Positions 29,429 to 39,787 of a DNA stretch of 64,000 nt are shown here, one piece after another (positions within the stretch are counted from its first letter, which is position 1; each line of letters opens with the position of its first letter). The stretch is from Tethya wilhelma (taxonomy: Eukaryota; Porifera; Demospongiae; Tethyida; Tethyidae). The position numbers and the translations under genes are program-made. A model generated the notes under the pieces. The model made no database searches. It worked only from the letters and a program-made list of their open reading frames with translations, and was not told the origin of the DNA. The stretch is taken from assembly GCA_964030475.1 (NCBI GenBank), contig CAXIPT010000001.1:1169681-1233680 (forward strand), written 5' to 3'.

Positions 29429-30391
29429 CTCAACACATATCCATGCAGGGCAGTTACTGAATCACAATTTGTACAATTATTAGCCAGCGCCCATGGAACA
29501 TTATGACTATCTTAATTCTGATCAATATGCTTCCAAGCAACAAACTACCATGTTTCAACACCAGCCAAACATTCTCTGTCCTAATATTGAAGAGATATGA
29601 GGGCGTGAACTGAAATGCTAATCATTGCGATCCTCACCCACCATTGAGTGAACTAATACACTCATTTGTCTGTTGACAATCATATCACACAGATGAGATA
29701 GCCTTTGATCTGATTGCTTATCAGAATCAATCTATCAATTCTCAGAATTGAAATTAGAGCAACTCCAGTATATAAACAAGTTGTCAATGAATAATTATAC
29801 AGCAACCACAGCCGTTTACAGAGTTCAATCACATTCAATCATTGAATAGTTCAATGAACAATCATGACTACAATTATGAAAACAAACAAAAAACATTTCA
29901 ACTGTCAGCATGTGTGCACACACATATGCATGCACTCACACAGCTTGGCACTTGTACCCTAAGTTACTGGAGGTTCGGCTCGTTAGGATGCGGTAATTAC
30001 TTACAGTCCCTTGAAAGCCTGCTTGGTTGCTGTATAAACTCATTTTCAACTTTTAAATTACTGACGCTCCTGTTGACATAATAAATCATTATACAGTTAT
30101 TCTCTCTGGTTAAAATGTGGTGTGGAGACTGTGCATGGAGAGTTGTAACAATATTCTTATATAACTTTACACCCATCTTTGAGAACAAGGTGTNCTCAAT
30201 GTCTGTATATATGAATGAATGTCTCACTGTCTGCATGAATGAATGACTCAATGAATTGAACAAAGAGTTCAAACATAGTATATAAAAATTATCAAACCAA
30301 CACAATGACTGATGATGCTATTATAAATTTACAAGAATGCAATGGTACTATAGTAATATTCATGATGACCAGTTCAATAACAGTTTAACAT
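29429..30391. other. Intergenic; part is 3' flank of the inverse micro-exon gene
   Basis: 29429-30193 holds no gene that can be supported. A single N lies at 30194. From 30195 the sequence is an inverse copy of the 3' flank at about 27668-27850. Confidence 0.5.
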
Positions 30392-30673
30392 CTAGGTAGC
30401 CATCTAAAAAACAGATTCAACATCAACATGAAAGCAGATATATCGATGTATACATATCACATTTGTAAATAACAAACCTTAGATGACTGTCTCTTCCTTG
30501 ATACATGAGGTTGAGTCACAGTGACAGCTTTCTTTCGGAGAGTTGTCACACTCACTGCAAAAAGAATGTTATGTTATATGTGTTAACCAGAGGACACACA
30601 CACAGAAATAACACACTAATACACCTTGAGACACTGTGGCAGTCTTCTTTCCACTATATTATTACCACAGCCA

Positions 30674-30709
<36 letters not shown>

Positions 30710-32008
30710 GGGAAGAGAGAGAACATACCTCGTGACACTGTAGCAGTCTTTTTTGTCCCACTCTCTGAAACAGACACGGTAAAACCACTATCATACGTAC
30801 GGTAGTACGTATAGTAGGAATGGGCCGACTGTCCCATAGACACCATACAAAATGTTGGCCACTATAAAAATCTAGTCAAACAAAATTAAACCTTCAAAGG
30901 TGCTCAGAGGGCTCTTATTGACAGATTACCAATTGCATGCAAGGCCTAAAACTCACAAAAACTTTCCTCAACACTAGTAGTGAGCGCTAGTGGGAAGCCA
31001 CCATAGTGCCATTTTTGTTCTGCTAACGTACGTACGTACTTACGTACTTACTAACTGACTTACTTGAAAACGATTTCCAGAGAACCAGAATGTGTTGAGC
31101 CAACTTTGACAGCACAAAGTAAGTTCTTTTCATGGGTAGTACATTCCTTTATACTCATTTCAATCTCAAATAGCCCTAAACAAAAACTAGAAAGCTTTGA
31201 AACTTAGTGTATAAATTCATGTACTAGACAATGCAGCCATCTTTATATGTAGAGTTCAAAGGTCATTATCCACGTGGTATTATTATGCGCATGCGCATTA
31301 GCTTCTTAGCATAATGATCAATGCATTGTAGCTGCTAAAGTTTTTTGTGGGGACTAACCAGTCTCTGATAGTCTCCACACTGTAGTGTTGAAAAAAGTGA
31401 ATGAACAAGTAGTAAAAATTTCAAAAAAATAAGTAGTGTAGGAATGGGCAGTGCAATAAAAAGCATTGGAACAAGGCATGTCTCAATTTCGGCACATGAC
31501 TACTTCATTTTTTATGTCCAACTCTTGGCCAGCAGTCCACTTTAAGTTGCCTATGTTGTTATGGTTTACTCCACTGCTTAGCCAACTGATTAGATTAAAC
31601 CAATGCAACAATAAGCTATGGTACTTTAGTAGTACAGATCTTTGCATTTATGACACTGTGATGATCCATATAGGGATCAAGAATAAATCAAAAATGAAGT
31701 AGTCATGTGCCGAAATTGAGACATGCCTTGTTCCAATGCTTTTTACTGCACTGCCCATTCCTACACTACTTATTTTTTTGAAATTTTTACTACTTGTTAT
31801 TATAAAATCCAACAGACATGGAGAGAAAAAAATCATACCTCGTGACACTGTAGTAGTCTTCTTACTTCTACAAGGAAGAATGGACTCACTCTCTCCATCA
31901 GACTCTGCAACACAAATGCTATCACTAGAGCACACACATACACACACAGAAGAAACACACCTCGTGACACTGTAGTAGTCTTCTTACATCTACGAGGAAG
32001 AACGGACC
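30392..32008 (-). CDS. Inverse copy of the micro-exon array, with TE2 inside an intron
   Basis: Minus-strand exons: 31961-32008 (48 nt), 31839-31904 (66), 30729-30764 (36), 30625-30653 (29), 30478-30554 (77) and the last 30392-30403 (MAT, stop). They match 27026-27667 one for one, with the same phases and splice signals. TE2 copy 4 (30791-31796) sits in the intron between the 66-nt and 36-nt exons. The copy ends at the N at 32056, so 5' exons are missing. The CT/GT intron run is much shorter than in the plus-strand copy. Confidence 0.72.
30791..31796 (-). mobile_element. TE2 copy 4, intronic insertion with known empty sites
   Basis: The minus-strand copy runs from TCATACGTACGG to TACTACTTG in plus-strand reading. 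The flanks CCACTA and TTATTATAAAATCC rejoin exactly to the uninterrupted sequence at 35-54 and, inverted, at 27231-27246. So the insertion went between A and T without target duplication. The terminal hairpin ATACGTAC-ggta-GTACGTAT begins three bases inside the left end. Confidence 0.9.
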
Positions 32009-32056
32009 CTGCAAGACAAATGCTATAACTAGAGCACTCACTCACTCACTCACTCN

Positions 32057-33293
32057 TCCCACAACATGGCTACTCCGTTGCATATTAATACATCACAAAT
32101 TAAATTTCAGAGCAAGAATTTATTTGCTGATAACACAGCAGAAAATGGTGGAGCAATCTTCCTAGAATGCTCTCCTAGTCAGTTCATTCTTACTAACACA
32201 ACTACTGTTTACATAGAGAGAAACAGAGCCACAGCATATGGAGGGGGAATAGCAGTCAGAGATGGGTGTTCGGTTAACAATCCTTCATATCTTAAAGAAT
32301 TATTGTGCTTTTTTCAGACAGCAATACAGTTCACAACAAATCCACTTGTTTTCATGGAAAACAACACAGCAGATATTAGTGGCAACGACATCTATGGAGG
32401 AGATCTAGAATACTGTCATTTCAGAGATAAAAGTGTCTTAACACTGGTCAAACTAACAACATTATTTCAAATACACAATTTCTCATCTGCAGTTATATCC
32501 TCTCCATATAGGGTTTGTATATGTTCTAACAATTCACCATGCTTACAAAACTTAAGCATCAGCCTGTATCCAGGAGAGGAATTCAAAGTTCCACTAGTAG
32601 GAGCAGGACAATTTAACAATCCTTCTCAAGGAATACTAAGAGTTGAACTATATAAATCTTTTAAACAAACAATATTAGTAGGAGATCAACGAATTATAAC
32701 AACAGATAGGTGTAAATATTTTACATACTTGCTAAAAACACAAGCAAAGAGAGAAACTATTAAATTTTCAGTTGAACAACCACTTAATTTACAATTATCA
32801 ACAGTCAAATTTGCTTTTGTTTCAGTAGCAGTAAAGGAATGTCCACTCGGATTTGAGTTAAACCAGACAGAAAAGCAACCAGTATGTAACTGCAAGGCTC
32901 ACTTAAAAGAACAAGGACTTACTTGTGATATTGAAACACAAACTATCAAGAGAGAACCTTCAATGTGAATTGGAAACTTCTCCAATGAAATAATTGTCCA
33001 TCACAATTGCCCATTTGACTATTGTACACACGAACTATCTAAACTGGATCCTACCTCTCAGAACACACAGTGTAACTTCAACAGATCAGGAGTGTTGTGT
33101 GGAGGGTGTCCTGCTGGACTCAGTCTAGCTCTTGGAACATCAAAGTGTTTGGAGTGTACTAACACACACCTCCTTTTACTCCTTCTCTTTGCACTGGCTG
33201 GACTGCTACTTGTGCTCCTACTACTCAAGTTAGACCTCACTGTTTCTAAAGGAACTATCAATGGACTCATCTTTTATGCTAACATTATTCAAG
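32057..33293 (+). pseudogene. Beta-helix membrane protein fragment with a premature stop
   Basis: This is the middle part of the cluster family at 48748-63061: NTAENGGAIFLECSPSQF, ERNRATAYGGGIAVRDGC, NDIYGGDLEYCHF, then a Cys-rich stretch, and LCGGCPAGLSLALGTSKC just before the first membrane helices. A TGA at 32966-32968 replaces the TGG of SMWIGNFS; the frame is otherwise open on both sides. Both ends are at single Ns (32056 and 33294), so the signal peptide, ectodomain start and most membrane helices are missing. It is probably an isolated contig of the cluster placed here by scaffolding. Confidence 0.85.
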
Positions 33294-33344
33294 NCAAGTA
33301 ACACACAGTTTAAGATTGCCGAGAGTATGTATTGATTTGCATAC

Positions 33345-36300
33345 CTCTATGGTGTCCTGGGCAATATTGAACTTGATCTTCTTGAACAGTTCCATGTCTT
33401 TCTCGTCAATCATTTTGTCCCCATAGACCCTGCTTGCCTCATGCAACCACAGACGAACAAAGTCAACCGGACTCTTCACACAATCAGGACCAGAGAAGAG
33501 AATGCCCTGAGATAACACAGACAGTATCAGTCAGTATTGATACCAAACTGTTCAGTGAGCATGACACTTGTTTCTCGTTGACACATAACAAAAGAGAAGC
33601 ATCAGTCAGTATTGATACCAAACTGTTCAGTGAGTACAACAGTTCAGTGCTTGTTACATACACAAATACATGTGGTATCATGGAAAGTTAACAGCCTATT
33701 TATTCAAATTGATCAAACTAACTTGGAAGATGTTTGAGAGGTCTCTGAGGTTGAAGATGTAGTGAAACTTGATGGCAGTTGGTAGGAATGTTGAAGTGAT
33801 CCTCTGGTGGAGCTGAAGAGCACCTGCCACTATCTTGTCCACACACTTCTGGACCTGTCCCACAAATCCATTCTGTGTGACGTGCTGAGAGAGAATACTC
33901 TGATAGATGGTCTTGAGAGCATCAGAACCTTAGGAGGGAGAGACACACACACTCACAGTGATGGCCACAACAGAGAGGGTACAATGCTAATTACTCTTGT
34001 TGAAACACACCTGGGAAGCTGACGGCAAACACACTGAAGTGTCTTTGAAGACGAGGGTTGATGGTGAAGCTACCGGCAGTAGGGTTCATGCAGGCTACAT
34101 ACTGGACATTGTGAATCTCCTTCAGTGTGAGCTTGTTACGATCATACCTGGAGTAAGGTACACAAAGCGCAGCATGATGAGATTGGAAGTAACTTTTAGG
34201 TACATGTATCTACAGTAGGAGTATTTTGAGCTGGAATAAATCTATACTATAGGTACATATCAAGTACTTTGTTCACATGATAGTGGTCCACTGTCTTATC
34301 ACATACCAGTGCTGATAGTCCAAATGCTGTCTGATGAGTGTATGGGGTTGCACTGTTCCATAAGTATCCACCTCTGGCATGTTCATGTCATCTATGAAGT
34401 AGATGAGCTTCTTTGTACCAGGTGGGCCATAGTTACGACCTACAGTTACAAGTTTAAAAAAGTCACAAATTTATTGAAGACACTGAAAAGTTTTGAGTTT
34501 TGAAAATTGTGAGTTTTTCAAGCCTACCAGCTTTCTTTTCCAGAGGTTTCTCCATGACTCCCTGCAGCATGAGGGAGGTGGTGTAATGGTTGAAGGGAAT
34601 GGTTGTCACTAGACAATCTTCTCTGAGGCTGTTCAGCTTGTCGTTGACCAGTACTGTCTTTCCACAGCCAGCATTACCCACTAGCATCACTGGACGCTCG
34701 TTTGCCAGTAGTAGGTCGAGGAAATAGCGAAGACGAACTGTCTCAGCTGTATGCACCAGGACAGCCTGTATGTGAGAGTGGTGGAAATACACTTATAGTA
34801 ATGTGTTCAATAGAATTAATGGCACAAAAGGCTAACCTGAAGAGGCATTTCAGGATCAAGAACAAACTTGGGTACTTTTTCAGTCCAATGTACCCACTTC
34901 TTTGATTCGTTACACAAGTAGTAATCAAACACAGTACCCTAAACAGAGACAGATAATACACACCAATAGAGTTAGAACACAGAAACATAATAATAATTAT
35001 TATTATTAAGTGATAACACTCTACCTGTGATGGAAACTTGACTGTCTTAAATTCAGTCACCCACCATTTGGAGAACTCCACACGATAATCTACCAACTAA
35101 TAACAAGAGATAAAATAAGCACAGGATAGGCTTTGAGTACAGCCATAACAGTAAATTACACAGTAAATTTAATATCACCCAACCTGATCTTGGAACATGG
35201 AACCCCCAAAAGCCCAAACAGCAGCAAATACAAAGTACAGTTCATAGATTTCCTTGGCTGTATCGGGCGGTGTATTCTCAGGAGTGAGGAGTGTCTCCAG
35301 GAGATAGCAGAGGGTCTGGATCATACTGATGTCAGTGACTGGGGTCACTTTCTTGAACCTCAGACGAAGTGTTTCAAGGAGAGTGGGGATGTAGCGATCA
35401 AATAAGATGGTAAGGTTGGCTTTCTCAGATTGGACCTCTCGAGTGTCAATCCAACTCTGAACATAACTACAAAGCAAAACAAAATGGTCATAAAATCATT
35501 GCCACCTAAAATAGTGTAACAAAAAGACTGCTTCATAAACCAAGCCTTTGTTCAATTTTTTTATCGTTCATAGATCACAGATGAAAAGGTGGAAAGGGAA
35601 CCCCCAATGCCTGGTTTACTAGAATAAGGAAACAAGACTTACGGGTTCCATCCAAGGTCAGAAGGATTGGCAAAGAGAATGCCAGCTCTTGACACGGTGG
35701 CTGGAGTGGCAGCCTTCAAGTGTCCAATCTCAAACATGAGTCTCATAGATGGTGTGAGAGGGACACGTTCATTACTGGCAAGAGTCAACACCTAATGTGC
35801 ATGTGAGTAGGTAGTCAGTATATTATGATAAATAGAAGCATGATACACAAAAGAGGATTTTCCCTCTCATTTCATACTTTGTTGTCATCCATGACAGTGT
35901 TAAGTGACTCAATCCACATGGGATCAATGTCGCCATCCAATACAATCCACTTTGGGTTGTCTCCACTCATGTTGGCCAGGTCACGCATGATACAAGAAAA
36001 CAAACCTATGGAATAGCACAATATCGCATTCAACTTGTGATTTTGAGATGACTACGTGTATAGCTGGACCAACCATCTTTCCACTCTCTTGTGGCAGGAT
36101 TGATGTAGCCAAAGAGCTCATCGTTGGTTACTGCCTTTGGGTTGAGGTCTTGCCACACTGGCTTTCTCTTCATGATCTGGTAGGTCTTGTTCAGAGAACG
36201 AAGAATCTTGGTCTTACCTAAAAAAGTAGCAATGCAGTAATCATACATCACATCTTCATTACTATTTCTAAAAAAAAACATGCAGATGTGCAATGAGTGT

Positions 36301-37725
36301 ATAGAAACTATTCTAACCTGTGCCAGGATTGCCGATGACAAAGATGGAGTGCCTCACGTGAAGTAGCTCTTCCAACTGAACCACTTTAAGAACAAAGTTA
36401 TCCTCAGGCTGCAGTCCCAGCTCCTATTTAAGAAGAACAAATATCCACTCACACAATGTCATGAAAACACAAATGGGCATATCAATCCCAAACCCAAAGG
36501 AACTCATGCACACAATGCCCACTCAGGTATTGGGAGGGATACACATACAAGTATAACAACAATACTTCTTGACAATTGTTGTGTCTTGAAACTTACAACC
36601 ACAGACTTCTTGACCATGGCTTCAAAGTCCATATCTCTCTTCCTGGGTACATTGAGGGCTGGGAAGAGATCACCAATGAGACCCATGAAGATGGGCACAT
36701 CATCAGTCACAATCTTGGGTGTGTTGAAATCACGAAGAGCCCTCATAAGGACCTAAAACAAGTGACACAACATGATTCTAGTTAATGCAATTTCAATAAT
36801 GACTGTATGTATGCATGTACCTGATCCTCTGGTCTTCCCTTGTCTCCCCTCTTGAGTGTACCAGCCACCACCAGTACTGACTTGATGGCTCTCAGGCCCC
36901 AGTCATAATGGTCTTGCTTGGACAACAATTCCTATTATTGTACAAACACAATTCATGAAATGAATGCTGATGGGTGTACATTGCCTCTATTACACAGGTA
37001 AGATCCATCCTCTCCTTCATACCTTGCAGAGGGTGTAGAGAGTGAGGAACTTGCGAGCTAGAATCCTGGCATCAATGAACCCTTCGGCTACCAACATGAT
37101 CTCGGCAATGAGTTCAAAGTCCGGCACAACCATAGCACAAGGTCTGAAGAGAGCCTTGAGGTTCTCTGGTAGCTCTGTCCTGCCAGCATAGCCAGGGTTC
37201 ATGGTGATGAAGAGACCAACAGTAGGAGTGAGTCGGATCTCGATTCCTTCAAAGAGAAATCGCTGCTTCTTGTCACGAATGGCATCCTGGATACTTTTAA
37301 CCTGAAAATACAAAATTAATATGACATTATAGAGACGAATGGATCACTACATAAGTTGTGCATGTACACATACTAACTAAAGTATTGCATACCTGCACTG
37401 CTACTACAGAGAGTACTTCTACTGAGATTCGGTTGAACTCGTCAAAGCATCCCCAGGCACCAGTTTGAGCAAGGCCTTTATAGATGTTACCACAAGACTA
37501 GACAAAAATTCATGAAACTCAATTTTATATAAAAGTAGGGTACCTCTTAAATCAATGCTCATTATAATACCTTGTAGTCCATCTGTTCTGAGCAGTTGAA
37601 GACATAGACCATTATTCCCAGAGCTCTACCAAGATCCTTGGTGGTCTCTGTCTTCCCCGTCCCAGCAGGACCAGCTGGAGCCCCACTCATAGTGAGATGG
37701 AGGGACTGGGTCAGAGTGATGTAAC

Positions 37726-37727
<2 letters not shown>
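33345..37727 (-). CDS. DNAH9-like: Axonemal outer-arm dynein heavy chain (beta type), AAA1 to beyond AAA3, 17 exons
   Basis: Minus-strand exons, 5' to 3': 37571-37727, 37393-37497, 37023-37301, 36821-36931, 36597-36752, 36318-36423, 36074-36217, 35878-36005, 35643-35791, 35184-35466, 35025-35096, 34837-34938, 34528-34765, 34307-34439, 34011-34147, 33723-33928 and 33345-33506. The splice sites are nearly all canonical GT/AG and the phases chain without a break. Motor motifs in order: AAA1 P-loop [22 protein letters not shown] (Walker B), [17 protein letters not shown]2 P-loop [25 protein letters not shown]3 P-loop [19 protein letters not shown]. The product would be a microtubule motor of ciliary outer arms; the sequence resembles the DNAH9/11/17 group best (from memory). 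The stem (5') and AAA4, stalk and AAA5-6 (3') are missing. The 3' side is cut by the N at 33294. On the 5' side beta-helix gene remnants begin instead of stem exons. Confidence 0.93.

Positions 37728-37730
<3 letters not shown>

Positions 37731-37780
<50 letters not shown>
37731..37780. repeat. (TG)n microsatellite next to dynein AAA1 exon
   Basis: It directly abuts the acceptor of the exon starting at 37727, and the CA run on the minus strand replaces a normal pyrimidine tract. Confidence 0.9.
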
Positions 37781-37781
<1 letters not shown>

Positions 37782-37978
37782 ACAAGTGCAAGTGCGAGTG
37801 CGAAAGATAACTTAGTGTACAAAATTTTAGGGGAAGCTTTAAGTTTACAACTGAGTATATATAGACAATGGAAAGTGAAAATTATAATGTGCAAAATATT
37901 AACAGTTATGTAAAATTATTTTGAGGGAAGATAAAGGAAATGTAACACAACAAGCTACATAATCAAAAATTGTTCAAG

Positions 37979-38100
37979 ATGTTGTGTGCTACATTACTAC
38001 TGTTGTGTCTCTCTCCTAGCAAGTCAGGCTGGAGAAAAATGTATGTAAGTCAGGCTGGAGGGAAGGAGTTCTGAATGAGACCAAACCTCGGTGTTGCCAC
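37979..38100 (+). pseudogene. Remnant of a beta-helix membrane protein 5' end
   Basis: Matches the signal-peptide region of the gene at 53060: ATG, LCATLLLLCLS, then AAGTCAGGCTGGAGG (here present twice, about 38018 and 38046) and TTCTGAATGAGACC, where the functional copies have TTCTGGATGAGACC. A small deletion and the TGG to TGA change break the frame. It marks an old copy of the cluster beside the dynein gene. Confidence 0.8.
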
Positions 38101-39787
38101 ACTTTTTATCACCCGCCAGGGTGTAATCAGTGCCTCTACCACACTTTAAACTGCGTGTTGTGATTACTAACTTAATTTAGTATACTAGTAATAAAGCTAT
38201 AGGGGGTTCCTACTACAGAATAGTTGGCTTCAATCAAACAATAATTCAAGAACTCAGTCACAATATTTTGTCTTTGAAAACCACAAACTAGGCTGGCCTT
38301 GGCTAAGTTAGGGACAGCAGGAATTTCCTGGAACCAGAATTTCTTACAAAGGACATTATAACGCACACAAATTAGCGCATGTACCCAATAATGACTGTTC
38401 TGTGAGTAGAGACTATGGCAGTGGATAGAAGAGACAATTAAGCTACTAATGTCATACAAGAATATTATCAGTATATAACTGATTATAGTAAAAAACAACA
38501 ACAACAACAACAAAAAAAAACAAGTCTAGCTTGTCTGCTGTAGCTATACTTATGGGTAAAGTGCAATTGAACTTTAAAAAAATAAACTGTGAAGTTATAC
38601 ATGGCTAAACAATCTTACTGCACATAAAACAAGACTCAAAGTTACTTATTTAAACAAGGTAGGTGGAATGATTGTGATGACAATAATATGGTTATGATTT
38701 TGAAATTGTGAAGAGATTTTGTTAATAGCAGTCGAACTGTACAATTTCATGTGATTCAGAATCTGCCAGCATGCAAATTTGCTCTTTCAATGTATTAATC
38801 AATGAGCATAACCAGGAAAATTGTAATTATAGTAGTTGTTAGTCTTTTCTGTGTGTGTGCACGTGTTCATTATCTGAAGAACAGCAAGTTTACTCCAAAA
38901 TTATGGACATAGAGTAATCTAGTTGTGTTTATCCAAAAAAATTACAATATTTTTACACTGATTATAAGCTTATAATTATATAGTTCCTGGGCTATAGATA
39001 ATAGGATTTTAGCAGCTATGTTGGCTATGTGGCCCCACATGCAAGGGAGGGGTACGGGCAAGAGACTAGCTATAGCATGGACACTGATATGAGTGCATGT
39101 ATAGAATACTAGTGGGTGGAAAAAGTGAAATACGACAAATTTTTGGTTCTGCATGTATGCATGGGAAAAGAATTTGAGCGTTCCAATTAGATTGCAGAAT
39201 GCATGTGTCATGTGATTATTCAAATCCATGCCTGCAGGTGTGTTGGTTCTGATGTAGGTATAAGCCAATCAGATACTTGTTACTACTTGCATAAGTATGT
39301 GAAAATTAAATCTGCAAAAAATGATGCTTCTCCAAAAATTTCTAGTAATAATAATATAATTAAGGACGATAAGCCTGTATAGTAACGAATCCTGAAGACT
39401 AAGCCATGAGGTTGGATTTAGGTGTGGCATGTTTTATCATATCTGAAAGAACATGCTAGTCATGTATTTACATCATGTGGGTCATGCCATTAACTTGCAG
39501 GCCTTGATATCTAGTTTGAATGTTGACTATAATAGTGTCTATATTATGAATAATTATAGTCTCAACAGTGTAATTGTATAGGGTACCACTATTCTCCGAT
39601 ATAATGACTATGCCAAGCGTCCTATAGATCAGCAGTAGGAACATTCAACTAGAATTTTTAAATCCAAGCTATAGTCTAAAACCTCAGCTTCTCACTGTGC
39701 TGAGGGAGAATTTTAACTTAAAGTTTATATTTATGGGTATATTTATCTGGATCATTTAATTGCTTTAACAGTTTTTTTCTGAATCAG
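38101..39787. other. Intergenic, no gene seen
   Basis: AT-rich, no long frames, no repeat shared with other parts of the window. The upstream region of the large gene at 39788 holds no obvious TATA box. Confidence 0.4.
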
